A stretch of 64,000 bases of DNA, taken from Streptomyces geranii (lineage in GTDB: Bacteria > Actinomycetota > Actinomycetes > Streptomycetales > Streptomycetaceae). The stretch spans positions 1 to 64,000 of the forward strand of contig NZ_PJME01000005.1 in assembly GCF_002954775.1 (NCBI RefSeq), in the 5' to 3' direction. The notes beneath the pieces are model-generated. The model saw only the letters and a list, made by a program, of their open reading frames with translations, was not told the origin of the DNA and did not search any database. Positions 32,448 through 40,860 of the stretch are shown here, piece after piece (position 1 is the stretch's first letter; each line of letters opens with the position of its first letter). The position numbers and the translations under genes are program-made.

Positions 32448-33326
32448 ATGTCTGCCCTCACCCCGTCCTTCTCCGCATACGACGGAACCGAGCTGGCCTG
32501 TCGCGTACTCGGCGAGGATCGGACCGGGCCGCCGCTGGTCTGTCTGCCCGGCGGCCCGATGCAGACTTCCGTCTATCTCGGGGACCTCGGAGGTCTGTCC
32601 GCGCACCGGCGCCTGATCATGCTCGACCTCCGGGGCACCGGCCGCTCGGCGGTACCGGCGGACCCCGCGTCGTACCGCTGCGACCGTCTCGTCGACGATG
32701 TGGAGGCGCTGCGCGAGCACTTGGGCCTCGACCGGCTGGACCTGCTCGCCCACTCCGCCGGTACGAACCTGGCCCTGCTCTACGCGGCCCGGCATCCCGA
32801 ACGCGTCGGCAGGCTCGTGCTGATCACCCCGAGCGTGGCGGCCCTCGGCATCACCGTCACCGGGGACGTCCGCATCGCGACGGCACGGCTGCGCCAGGAC
32901 GAGCCGTGGTTCCCGGAGGCGCTCGCGGCCCCGGAGGCGCTCGCGGCCCTGGAGGCGCTCGTCGCCGGACGGCCGGACGCCGACACCTTCCAGGCCATCG
33001 CCCCCTTCTGGTACGGCCGTTGGGACGACACCGCCCGCGCCCACCGGGCCGCGGAGGACCACCAGCGCAACGACGAGGCGGCAGCCGTCTTCGCCGCCGA
33101 GGACGCCTTCGACCCGCCCGCCACCCGGGCAGCCCTCGCCCGGCTCACCGCACCGGTCCTGGTACTGGCCGGCGAGGCCGACCTCAACTCCCCGCCGCCC
33201 GCGGTGACCGAGGTCTCCGCACTGTTCCCGCAGGCCCGACTGGCCGTCCAGCAGGGCGCCGGACACTTCCCGTGGCTCGACGACGCGCAACGGTTCACGG
33301 CGACCACCGAAGCTTTCCTGAGCTAG
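32448..33326 (+). CDS. Alpha/beta-hydrolase (proline iminopeptidase-like)
   Basis: Alpha/beta hydrolase of 292 residues. LPGGPMQ forms the oxyanion HGGP-like loop, the nucleophile elbow is AHSAG (Ser in place of the GxSxG core with Ala first), followed by GEAD (acid) and GAGHFPW (His). The layout resembles proline iminopeptidases. Within the cap, PEALAAPEALAALEALVAG is a small internal duplication. ATG at 32448 is chosen over the longer frame to 32412, which lacks any family similarity. Confidence 0.85.
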   Translation: MSALTPSFSAYDGTELACRVLGEDRTGPPLVCLPGGPMQTSVYLGDLGGLSAHRRLIMLDLRGTGRSAVPADPASYRCDRLVDDVEALREHLGLDRLDLLAHSAGTNLALLYAARHPERVGRLVLITPSVAALGITVTGDVRIATARLRQDEPWFPEALAAPEALAALEALVAGRPDADTFQAIAPFWYGRWDDTARAHRAAEDHQRNDEAAAVFAAEDAFDPPATRAALARLTAPVLVLAGEADLNSPPPAVTEVSALFPQARLAVQQGAGHFPWLDDAQRFTATTEAFLS

Positions 33327-33345
33327 CGAACCACCACATCCCCGA

Positions 33346-34131
33346 ATGGAGACCGCATTGACCAGACCGACCAGCTCGACCAACTCGACCGCATCGATCG
33401 AGACCGCGCGATTCGTCGAACTCCTGGACGCGGAGGGCCAGTTGCTCGCCGATGCCGCCGAACGGGCGGGTACCGGCGCCGAGGTGCCGACCTGCCCTGG
33501 CTGGCAGGTGCGCGACCTGGTGCTGCACACGGGCGTGGTGCACCGCTGGGCCACCGGGTTCGTCGCCGAACGGCACACGTCACCCTCCCCCTTCGGCGAC
33601 CTGCCCGACCTCGACGACGGCGCGCTGCTCACCTGGTTCCGGGAGGGCCATCGCACCCTCGTCGAGACCCTCGCCGCGGCCCCGCCCGACGTCGAGTGCT
33701 GGAGCTTCCTGCCCGCCGCCTCGCCCCTCGCGTTCTGGGCCCGTCGGCAGGCCCATGAGACGGCCGTCCACCGGGTGGACGCCGAGTCCGCCCTCGGCCT
33801 CGCACCCACCCCGTTCGACCCGGAGTTCGCCGTGGACGGTATCGACGAGCTGCTGCGCGGTTTCCACGCCCGCCCGAAGAGCCGGGTCCGCACGGACGAG
33901 CCCCGGACACTGCGGGTCCGGGTGACCGACAGGGACGACGCCATGTGGACCGTACGACTGTCGTCGGAACCGCCGGCGGCCGAACGCACCACCGGTCCGG
34001 AAGCGGATTGCGAGCTGTCCGGCCCCGCCGCCGCCCTCTACCTGGCCCTGTGGAACCGGCGGCCGTTCCCCACCGTGACCGGCGACCCCGCGCTCGCCGC
34101 GCTCTGGAAGGAGAAGTCCGCCGTCATCTGA
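33346..34131 (+). CDS. Maleylpyruvate isomerase-family mycothiol-dependent protein
   Basis: A 261-residue DinB-like protein of the mycothiol-dependent maleylpyruvate isomerase family. The N-terminal helical bundle includes VPTCPGWQVRDLVLHTGVVHRWA, with His residues for the metal site, and ARRQAHETAVHRVDAE carries the second metal-binding His. The C-terminal domain is SCP2-like. The ATG at 33346 has no ribosome site, whereas a TTG at 33358 has GGAG at ideal spacing, so the true start may be 12 bases downstream. Confidence 0.87.
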   Translation: METALTRPTSSTNSTASIETARFVELLDAEGQLLADAAERAGTGAEVPTCPGWQVRDLVLHTGVVHRWATGFVAERHTSPSPFGDLPDLDDGALLTWFREGHRTLVETLAAAPPDVECWSFLPAASPLAFWARRQAHETAVHRVDAESALGLAPTPFDPEFAVDGIDELLRGFHARPKSRVRTDEPRTLRVRVTDRDDAMWTVRLSSEPPAAERTTGPEADCELSGPAAALYLALWNRRPFPTVTGDPALAALWKEKSAVI

Positions 34132-34159
34132 CCGCGACCGACACCGAGCCGAGATTTGT

Positions 34160-34200
34160 TGCATCAACATTAAATGCACTTACATTCGATGCATGTGCAT
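34160..34200. promoter_or_regulatory. TGCAT/ATGCA operator-like repeats in an AT-rich promoter
   Basis: TGCAT at 34160-34164 faces ATGCA at 34174-34178. ATGCAT (34189-34194) and TGCAT (34196-34200) follow. The stretch is far more AT-rich than its surroundings and ends 14 bases before the MFS start, so it probably contains the promoter and the site of a MarR- or TetR-type repressor. No regulator gene adjoins it. Confidence 0.5.
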
Positions 34201-34214
34201 GTACTGTCGCCGTC

Positions 34215-35705
34215 ATGACCTCTCCGCTCACCACCCCGGCGTCCGACGGACGCTGGACTCCCCGCCTTTGGGGCACCCTGCTGGTGCTCTGCGCAGCGAT
34301 GTTCCTGGACGCGCTGGACGTGTCGATGGTCGGCGTCGCGCTCCCCTCCATCGGCTCCGAACTCGGCCTCTCCACCTCGACGTTGCAGTGGATCGTCAGC
34401 GGCTACATCCTGGGATACGGCGGCCTCCTGCTCCTCGGCGGCCGGACCGCCGACCTGCTCGGCCGCCGCCAGGTGTTCCTGGTGGCACTCGGCGTCTTCG
34501 CGCTCGCCTCGCTGCTCGGCGGGCTCGTCGACTCGGGCCCGCTGCTGATCGCCAGCCGTTTCATCAAGGGCCTGAGCGCCGCCTTCACCGCCCCGGCGGG
34601 CCTGTCCATCATCACGACGACCTTCGCGGAGGGCCCGCTGCGCAACCGGGCCCTGTCGATCTACACCACCTGCGCGGCCACCGGCTTCTCGATGGGCCTG
34701 GTGCTCTCCGGCCTGCTCACGGAGGCGAGTTGGCGCCTGACCATGCTGCTCCCCGCGCCGGTCGCCGTGCTCGCGCTGATCGCGGGCCTCAAGCTGCTGC
34801 CGCGCAGCGAACGCGAGAAGGACCACGACGGCTACGACATCCCCGGCGCGATCCTCGGCACCGCCTCGATGCTGCTGCTGGTCTTCACGGTCGTCCAGGC
34901 TCCCGAGGCCGGCTGGGCCTCGGCCCGCACGCTCCTCTCCTTCCTGGCAGTCGCCGTACTGCTGACCGTCTTCGTCCGCGTCGAACAGCGCTCCGCGGGC
35001 CCGCTGATCCGGCTCGGCGTGCTGCGCTCAGGGCCTCAGATCCGCGCGCAGTTGGGTGCGATGGCGCTGTTCGGCTCGTATGTCGGATTCCAGTTCCTGG
35101 TCACCCTGTTTCTCCAGTCGCTGCTCGGCTGGTCGGCCCTGCACACGGCGCTCGCCTTCCTGCCCGCCGGGGCGGTCGTCGCGCTGTCGGCGACGAAGAT
35201 GGGCGCGATCGTCGACCGGTTCGGCACCCAGCGGCTGATCGTGGCGGGCTTCGCGCTGATGATCACCGGGTACGCCCTGTTCCTGCGCGTGAGCCTCGAC
35301 CCGAGCTACGCCACCCTGATCCTGCCGTCGATGCTGCTGATCGGCGGGGCCTTCGCGCTGGTCTTCCCCTCGCTGAACATCCAGGCCACCAACGGCGTCG
35401 ACGACCATGAACAGGGCATGGTCTCCGGCCTGTTGAACACCTCGGTCCAGGTCGGCGGCGCGATCTTCCTGGCCGTCGTGACGGCGGTGGTCACCGCGGG
35501 CACCCCGGACAACCCCTCGCCGCAGGCGGTCCTCGACGCCTACCGCCCCGGTCTGATCGTGGTGACGGGCATCGCCCTCGCCGGCCTGCTGGTCACCCTC
35601 CCCGGACTGCGTACCCGGCGCCCCGGGCAGTCCGTGGTCGTCGCCAAGTCCCCTCAGCGGCAGGAGGACACGACGACGACCGAGCGCGTGGCCGCCCGCG
35701 ACTAG
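34215..35705 (+). CDS. MFS transporter, DHA2 (14-TM) drug efflux type
   Basis: A 496-residue multidrug-type MFS pump with about 14 membrane helices. Motif D1-like LDALDVSMVGVALPSI in helix 1 and motif A GGRTADLLGRRQVFL after helix 2 are clear. It probably exports hydrophobic compounds by proton antiport. The in-frame ATG at 34215 sits close behind an AT-rich region with inverted TGCAT repeats. A hairpin terminator follows at 35729. Confidence 0.92.
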   Translation: MTSPLTTPASDGRWTPRLWGTLLVLCAAMFLDALDVSMVGVALPSIGSELGLSTSTLQWIVSGYILGYGGLLLLGGRTADLLGRRQVFLVALGVFALASLLGGLVDSGPLLIASRFIKGLSAAFTAPAGLSIITTTFAEGPLRNRALSIYTTCAATGFSMGLVLSGLLTEASWRLTMLLPAPVAVLALIAGLKLLPRSEREKDHDGYDIPGAILGTASMLLLVFTVVQAPEAGWASARTLLSFLAVAVLLTVFVRVEQRSAGPLIRLGVLRSGPQIRAQLGAMALFGSYVGFQFLVTLFLQSLLGWSALHTALAFLPAGAVVALSATKMGAIVDRFGTQRLIVAGFALMITGYALFLRVSLDPSYATLILPSMLLIGGAFALVFPSLNIQATNGVDDHEQGMVSGLLNTSVQVGGAIFLAVVTAVVTAGTPDNPSPQAVLDAYRPGLIVVTGIALAGLLVTLPGLRTRRPGQSVVVAKSPQRQEDTTTTERVAARD

Positions 35706-35728
35706 GAAGAGACCTGTCCAACTTCCGT

Positions 35729-35756
35729 GCCCGGCCGGTGGCTTGCCCGGCCGGGC
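35729..35756. terminator. Hairpin terminator after the MFS gene
   Basis: GCCCGGCCGG pairs with CCGGCCGGGC around an 8-base loop, 24 bases after the MFS stop and 23 bases before the next gene's start. Confidence 0.65.
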
Positions 35757-35778
35757 TCCCGCCTGTTTGACTCACCGG

Positions 35779-36114
35779 ATGGACAGTCACGGGGGACATC
35801 ACGGGGAGCATGTGGGGCAGGGCCGTACGCGAAGCCCCCAGGCCCGGCGGGACGCGGTCACGATCGAGATCGGATACGCCCTGTGCAGTGCCGTGTTGCT
35901 GGCGGCCCTCGTCTTCGGGGTGGTGGCCGGACCGGCCTTGGTCTTCGGACTGTCGGACACCGTGCGGGACGTGCTCGTCGCCGCCGGGGCGACGCTGGGT
36001 GCCGTCCTGTTCATGGCGCGCGTGGTGAGCGTACTGATCCGCTTCACCCGTGAGATCGACAGCGGTGTCGCGACTCAGCCCAGCCAGCCCGGCCGTACCA
36101 ACCCCGACTCGTAG
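35779..36114 (+). CDS. DUF6332-like small membrane protein
   Basis: A 111-residue protein: a His/Gly-rich N-terminus (MDSHGGHHGEHVGQG), two membrane helices (about 30-52 and 62-85) and a short polar tail. It resembles DUF6332 family proteins; function unknown. ATG at 35779 is preferred over 35743 because of the typical His-rich start. Its 3' end overlaps the convergent response-regulator gene by 40 bases (36075-36114). Confidence 0.7.
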   Translation: MDSHGGHHGEHVGQGRTRSPQARRDAVTIEIGYALCSAVLLAALVFGVVAGPALVFGLSDTVRDVLVAAGATLGAVLFMARVVSVLIRFTREIDSGVATQPSQPGRTNPDS

Positions 36115-36740
36115 GCCAGCACGACCAGTTGGGCCCGGTCGCGGGCGCCCAGTTTCACCATCGTGCGGCTCACATGGGTCTTGGCGGTGAGCGGGCTGAC
36201 GACCAGGCGGCGGGCGATCTCGTCGTTGGAGAGGCCGATGCCGACCAAGGCCATCACCTCCCGTTCCCGCTCGGTGAGCCCGGACAGGGAGTCGGCGGCT
36301 GCCGGTTCCTTCGAGCGGGCGGCGAACTCGCCGATCAGGCGCCGGGTGACCCCGGGCGAGAGCAGCGCGTCGCCCGCGACCACCGCCCTTACCGCGCGCA
36401 GGAGTTCGTCCGGTTCTGTGTCCTTCACCAGAAAGCCGGAGGCACCGCTGCGGATCGCCTCGAAGACGTACTCGTCGAGTTCGAAGGTGGTCAGCATGAC
36501 CACCCTGACGTCGTTCAGCGCCGTGTCCTCGGTGATGCGGCGGGTCGCGGCCAGGCCGTCCAGCACGGGCATCCGGATGTCCATCAGGACTACATCGGGG
36601 CGCAGTTGGCGTACGCCGCGCAGCGCCTCCTCCCCGTCGGCGGCCTCCCCGGTCACCTCGATGTCTGGCTGTGCGTCGAGCAGCGCCCGGAACCCCGCGC
36701 GGACCAACGACTGGTCGTCGGCGAGCAGTACACGGATCAC
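36075..36740 (-). CDS. NarL/LuxR-type response regulator
   Basis: A 221-residue response regulator. The receiver domain has acidic DD at 8-9, phosphoacceptor Asp54 in VVLMDIRMP, Thr in MLTTFELDEYVF and Lys in LVKD. The C-terminal LuxR-type HTH starts LTEREREVMALVGIGLSNDEIA. The GTG start at 36740 overlaps the sensor kinase stop (GTGA), so the pair is one operon. Signal and targets unknown. Confidence 0.93.
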   Translation of the reverse strand: MIRVLLADDQSLVRAGFRALLDAQPDIEVTGEAADGEEALRGVRQLRPDVVLMDIRMPVLDGLAATRRITEDTALNDVRVVMLTTFELDEYVFEAIRSGASGFLVKDTEPDELLRAVRAVVAGDALLSPGVTRRLIGEFAARSKEPAAADSLSGLTEREREVMALVGIGLSNDEIARRLVVSPLTAKTHVSRTMVKLGARDRAQLVVLAYESGLVRPGWLG

Positions 36741-38053
36741 CGGTCCTCCTTCGCCCTGAGCGGCGGCACTTTGTGGGGCGGCATCTTGAGGGGTGGCAAC
36801 TTCAGCGGCAGCACCGCCAGGACCCGGAAACCGCCGTCCACGCGCGGCCCCGCCTCGATCGTGCCACCGAGGGCGGCGGCCCGCTCCCGCATCCCGGCCA
36901 GCCCGTTCCCGCTGCCGCCCGCGTCGGCGCCGGTCGCGGGCCCGTCGTCGTCGACCCGCAGCCGCAGCGCGCCGTCCGCCTCGTCGACCTCGACCAGCAC
37001 GCGCGCGTGCCGCGAACCCGAGTGCCGTACGACGTTGGTGAGGGCCTCCTGCACGATCCGGAAGGCGGCCAGATCGGCACCCGGCGGCAGCTTCGGCACC
37101 TCGCCCCGCACCTCGACGGTGAGCCCGGTCCCCGCCGCCTGTTCCACCAGCTCGGGCAGCCGGTCGAGCCCCGGCGCCGGAGTGCGTGGCGCGTCCCCCG
37201 GCGTACGCAGCTTGTCTAGCACCTGCCGTACCTCCCCGAGCGCCTCCTTGCTGGCCGCCTTGATGGTGGTGAGCGCGCTGCGGGCCTGCTCGGGGTCGGA
37301 GTCGAGCAGCGCGAGCCCGACCCCGGCCTGCACGTTGATCACCGAAATGCTGTGCGCGAGTACGTCGTGCAGCTCCCGCGCGATCCGCAGCCGCTCCTCG
37401 TCCGCGCGCCGCCGGGCGGCCTGGGCGCGCTCGGCCCGCTCCCGCTCCCACTGCTCCCGCCGCACCCGGACCAGCTCGGCGACCGCCACGATGGCCGCCA
37501 CCCAGGCGGCGACCACGATCTCCTGCCCCCACCCTGCGGGCTCGTCCCCGGCCGGCGGCAGCCAGCGGTACAACCAGTGCGCGATCAGCACATGCCCGGC
37601 CCAGAGCATCCCGACGGCCACCCACGCGGCCCGGCGGTGCCCGGCGACGACAGCGCTGAAGCAGCCCACCGCGACGGTCAGGAAGACCGGCCCGTACGGG
37701 TATCCGGCGCCGAGATAGACCATCGCGGCGGTGGCGGTGCCGAAGACGACGAGCACCGGGTGCCGTTGCCGCCACAGCAGCAGTCCCGAGCCGAGGACCA
37801 GCAGGACGCGCGCGAAGAGGTCCAGGTCGGCACGCTCGCCCACCTGCTGCTCGGCGGCGTACGTCGAACCGGCGAGCACGAAGACGGTCAGCAGGACGGT
37901 CGAACGCCAGGGCCAGCGCCCGAGGCCCGCATCCGCCCCCGGGCCGTCCTCCCCGTACCGGCGGCCCCACCGGGGCGGCCCGTGTCCCGGCCCCCACCAG
38001 CGGGGCGGCCCTCCCCCGGGTCCCCGTACGCGCTGCTCGTCCATGCCGGCCAC
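36737..38053 (-). CDS. Sensor histidine kinase (HisKA_3 type)
   Basis: A 438-residue membrane kinase. A Gly/Pro/Arg-rich cytoplasmic leader precedes about five to six membrane helices (roughly 45-190) with very short loops, then the phospho-His in RIARELHDVLAH (about residue 226) and a GHKL ATPase domain (LRLRVDDDGPATG, GNGLAGMRERAAALGG). There is no extracytoplasmic sensor domain, so it probably senses through its membrane segments. Coupled to the response regulator by a 4-base overlap. A second ATG is at 38044. Confidence 0.92.
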   Translation of the reverse strand: MAGMDEQRVRGPGGGPPRWWGPGHGPPRWGRRYGEDGPGADAGLGRWPWRSTVLLTVFVLAGSTYAAEQQVGERADLDLFARVLLVLGSGLLLWRQRHPVLVVFGTATAAMVYLGAGYPYGPVFLTVAVGCFSAVVAGHRRAAWVAVGMLWAGHVLIAHWLYRWLPPAGDEPAGWGQEIVVAAWVAAIVAVAELVRVRREQWERERAERAQAARRRADEERLRIARELHDVLAHSISVINVQAGVGLALLDSDPEQARSALTTIKAASKEALGEVRQVLDKLRTPGDAPRTPAPGLDRLPELVEQAAGTGLTVEVRGEVPKLPPGADLAAFRIVQEALTNVVRHSGSRHARVLVEVDEADGALRLRVDDDGPATGADAGGSGNGLAGMRERAAALGGTIEAGPRVDGGFRVLAVLPLKLPPLKMPPHKVPPLRAKEDR

Positions 38054-38143
38054 GCTAGACGGCCCGCCCCGCCGACGGCGTCCACCGGGCGAGGTGAGCG
38101 GGCGTACTCCCCCGGAAGTACGGCCACCGGTGCCGTGCGCTCC

Positions 38144-38845
38144 CTACGGATTCCCCGGGAACACCAGCCCCACCCCATGGCCGATCCGGCTCACGGAGTA
38201 CCGGAAGAACGTCTCCCGGTCCTCCACCACGCGGTTGAACTGGCCGAACAGCTCGAACCCGATCAGCCCGAACACCTGCGCCCAGGCCGCGACGAGCGCC
38301 ACCGACACCTCCGCCGGCAGATCCGGGGCTAGGTCGGCGGCCAGCCGATCGGCCTCGGGGCGCAGTTCGGCGGGGATCGGCGTACGCGCCACACCGACGC
38401 TGCGGTGGGCGTCGCGCACGATGCCCATCAGCAGCAGCCCGACGCGCGAGGCGGCCGGCACCGTCGTGTCGGGCGCCTGGTAGCCGGGTACCGGCGAGCC
38501 GTAGATCAGCGCGTACTCGTGCGGACGCCGGAGCGCCCAGCCGCGCGCCGCCTCGCACACCGCGACCCAGCGGCGCAGCGGGCCGACGTCCGCGACGGCG
38601 GCGTGGGCGGTCTCGGCGGCCTCGCCGAGGGAGTCGTAGGCGTCGATGATGAGAGCGGTCAGGAGGTCGTCACGGCTGGGGAAGTAGCGGTACAGCGCGG
38701 AGGAGACCATGCCGAGTTCACGGGCGACGGCCCGTAGCGAGAGTTTGGCGGCGCCGTCCGCCGCGAGCTGTCTGCGCGCCTCGTCCTTGATCGCCGAGGT
38801 GACCTCGATCCTGGCGCGGGCGCGGGCTCCTTGTGCGGTGCTCAT
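38144..38845 (-). CDS. TetR-family regulator with WHG-type C-terminal domain
   Basis: A 233-residue TetR protein. The HTH (about 14-65) contains LRAVARELGMVSSALYRYFPSRDDL. The C-terminal domain has ALRRPHEYALIYGSPVPGYQAP, typical of TetR proteins with the WHG domain. ATG at 38845 is used; the open frame upstream runs through the palindromic promoter and is not coding. It is divergent from a deazaflavin-dependent reductase gene, with a set of GAGAGC palindromes between them that it probably binds. Confidence 0.9.
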   Translation of the reverse strand: MSTAQGARARARIEVTSAIKDEARRQLAADGAAKLSLRAVARELGMVSSALYRYFPSRDDLLTALIIDAYDSLGEAAETAHAAVADVGPLRRWVAVCEAARGWALRRPHEYALIYGSPVPGYQAPDTTVPAASRVGLLLMGIVRDAHRSVGVARTPIPAELRPEADRLAADLAPDLPAEVSVALVAAWAQVFGLIGFELFGQFNRVVEDRETFFRYSVSRIGHGVGLVFPGNP

Positions 38846-38906
38846 GGGGGTGAGTGTTCCATGTTTTCGGAGCAGTGCACACAAACGAGAGCACCGAACT
38901 AAAAAG

Positions 38907-38919
38907 AGAGCAGTGCTCT
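38907..38919. promoter_or_regulatory. TetR operator, short copy
   Basis: AGAGC-AGT-GCTCT, a perfect 13-base palindrome identical in core to the centre of the larger operator at 38949-38983. It lies closer to the TetR gene, 62 bases upstream of its start. Confidence 0.6.
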
Positions 38920-38948
38920 TGCATTGGATCGCCGATCTCCGGCACACT

Positions 38949-38983
38949 GCTCTCAAGCGAGAGCAGTGCTCTCGCTTGAGAGC
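38949..38983. promoter_or_regulatory. Large nested palindromic operator between TetR and reductase genes
   Basis: A 35-base perfect palindrome: 16-base arms (38949-38964 and 38968-38983) around AGT. Each arm is itself nearly palindromic (GCTCTC-AAGC-GAGAGC), giving four GAGAGC/GCTCTC half-sites at regular spacing. It lies 38 bases upstream of the reductase start. It probably binds two TetR dimers. Confidence 0.75.
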
Positions 38984-39020
38984 GCCGCTCTCCCACACTC
39001 TCTGACTCCAGGAGCACACC

Positions 39021-39476
39021 ATGACGTCGCCGTCGGCCCACTACATCAAGCCCAACCCCTTCGACCGCGCCCTCAACAACCTCATCGGCTGGCTCGCCCG
39101 CCGCGGCGTGAGCCTCATGGGCAGCGCCGAGCTGTCGGTGCTCGGCCGCAAGAGCGGCGAGTGGCGCAAGGTGCCCGTCAACCCGCTGCCGTACGAGGGC
39201 GGCCCCTACCTCGTCTCGGCGCGCGGCCACTCCGAGTGGGTGCGGAACATGCGCGCGGCGGGCGGCGGACGACTCAAGGTCGGGCGCCGGGTCCAGGAGT
39301 TCACGGCGGTCGAGCTGCCGGACGCGGAGAAGACCGTCGTCCTGCGCACCTACCTCAAGAAGTGGGGCTGGGAGGTGGGCCGCTTCTTCGGCGACGTCAC
39401 CGCAGACTCGACCGACGAGGAACTGCTCGCCGCCGCCCCCAAGCACCCGGTCTTCCGGATCACCGTCAAGCCGTGA
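39021..39476 (+). CDS. Deazaflavin (F420)-dependent nitroreductase-family protein
   Basis: A 151-residue split-barrel protein of the Ddn family. It has NPFDRALNNLIGWLARRGVSL, the GRKSGEWRKVPVNP F420-binding strand pair, GGPYLVSARGHSEWVRNMRA and YLKKWGWEVGRFF. Such proteins use reduced F420 or bind related cofactors to reduce quinones and nitro compounds. Divergent from the TetR gene and probably repressed by it. Confidence 0.9.
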   Translation: MTSPSAHYIKPNPFDRALNNLIGWLARRGVSLMGSAELSVLGRKSGEWRKVPVNPLPYEGGPYLVSARGHSEWVRNMRAAGGGRLKVGRRVQEFTAVELPDAEKTVVLRTYLKKWGWEVGRFFGDVTADSTDEELLAAAPKHPVFRITVKP

Positions 39477-39513
39477 CCGCCGACGGTATGTGCCGTCACT
39501 CCTGCCGTGCGCG

Positions 39514-40749
39514 TCAGGGCCGGTCGAGCGCGGTGAGGGCGCGGCCGGCCATCGGGTGGGTGCGTACCAGTTCGCCCAGTGAGGTGGAGCCCCGGGTGAT
39601 GTCCCGGAAGGCGTTCCACGCGGGCCGGAAGCCGGTCAGGGCGGCGTGGAAGACACCGGGACGCCGCTCGAACGCCTTCAGCATGCTGCGCCCGACGGCC
39701 ATCTCGACACCGAGCCCCGCCTTGATGGCGAACGCGTAGTTCAGGGCCTGACGGCGGGTGTCCACGGCGTCGTGCGCCTCCGCGATCCGGACCGCCCACT
39801 CCCCCGCGAGCCGCCCCGAGCGCAGCGCGAACGAGATGCCCTCCCGGGTCCACGGCTCCAGCAGCCCCGCCGCGTCACCGCACACCAGGACCCGACCGCG
39901 CGAGAGCGGCGAGTCGTCGGCACGGCAGCGCGTCAAGTGGCCGGAGGAGATGCTCGGTTCGAAGCCGGCCAGCCCCAGCCGGGCGACGAAGTCCTCCAAG
40001 TACCGCTTGGTGGCCGCGCCTTCACCGCGCGCGGAGATCACGCCGACGGTCAGTGTGTCCCCCTTGGGGAACACCCACCCGTAACTGCCGGGCATCGGGC
40101 CCCAGTCGATGAGCACCCGCCCCTGCCAGTCCTCGGCGACGGTCTCAGGCACCGGGATCTCCGCCTCAAGGCCCAGATCCACCTGGTCGAGTTTCACCCC
40201 GACGTGTGCTCCTATGCGGCTGGCACTGCCGTCCGCGCCCACGACCGCGCGGGCGAGGACGGTCTCGCCGCCCTGCAGCACCACGGCGACCGTCCGCCGG
40301 TCCGGCACCGCCGAGCCGTGCTGCTCGACCCGCGACACCGTGACGCCCGTACGCAGTTCGGCGCCCGCCTTCTGGGCGTGCTCGACGAGCTGCTGGTCGA
40401 ACTCCGGCCGGTTGATCAGGCCGAACAGCATCTGCTTGGAGCGCCGGGTGCGGGTGAAACGGCCGTTGTTGGAGAACGTGACCGCGTGCACCCGGTCCTG
40501 GAAGGGCAGTTCGAAGCCCGGCGGGAGCGAGTCGCGCGAAGGACCGATGATGCCGCCGCCGCACGTCTTGTAGCGGGGCAGTTCCGCTTTCTCCAGCAAC
40601 AGCACACTGCGGCCCGCGACCGCCACCGCGTACGCGGCCGAGGCCCCAGCCGGTCCCGCGCCCACCACGACGACGTCCCACACCTGCTGCGCCACGTCGT
40701 CCGCCGAAGAGTTCTCGCTGCTCACGATGGTCTGCTGCTCCTGATCCAT
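39514..40749 (-). CDS. Geranylgeranyl reductase-family FAD-dependent oxidoreductase
   Basis: A 411-residue flavoprotein. The dinucleotide-binding GAGPAGASAA is near residue 30, the substrate-side motif YKTCGGGI near 61-68, and the GD-motif CGDAAGLLEPWTREGISFAL lies in the C-terminal half. This arrangement is that of geranylgeranyl reductases that saturate isoprenoid double bonds (menaquinone side chain, lipids). ATG at 40749 has a Gly-rich weak ribosome site; an ATG at 40776 adds nine arginine-rich residues and is less likely. Divergent from the dipeptidase gene. Confidence 0.88.
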   Translation of the reverse strand: MDQEQQTIVSSENSSADDVAQQVWDVVVVGAGPAGASAAYAVAVAGRSVLLLEKAELPRYKTCGGGIIGPSRDSLPPGFELPFQDRVHAVTFSNNGRFTRTRRSKQMLFGLINRPEFDQQLVEHAQKAGAELRTGVTVSRVEQHGSAVPDRRTVAVVLQGGETVLARAVVGADGSASRIGAHVGVKLDQVDLGLEAEIPVPETVAEDWQGRVLIDWGPMPGSYGWVFPKGDTLTVGVISARGEGAATKRYLEDFVARLGLAGFEPSISSGHLTRCRADDSPLSRGRVLVCGDAAGLLEPWTREGISFALRSGRLAGEWAVRIAEAHDAVDTRRQALNYAFAIKAGLGVEMAVGRSMLKAFERRPGVFHAALTGFRPAWNAFRDITRGSTSLGELVRTHPMAGRALTALDRP

Positions 40750-40792
40750 CCGCCTGCCGCACCTGTTCCTCCGCATCCTACGGCGGGCGTCG

Positions 40793-40808
40793 CCACAGTC
40801 CGCTGTGG
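40793..40808. promoter_or_regulatory. Small inverted repeat in a divergent promoter region
   Basis: CCACAG-TCCG-CTGTGG, 6-bp perfect arms, in the 111-base gap between the divergent flavoprotein and dipeptidase genes. It could be an operator; no cognate regulator is apparent. Confidence 0.35.
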
Positions 40809-40860
40809 GAGGATCACAGCACTACATTCGTACAACGTCGCACCCACAAGGAGCGTGCCC

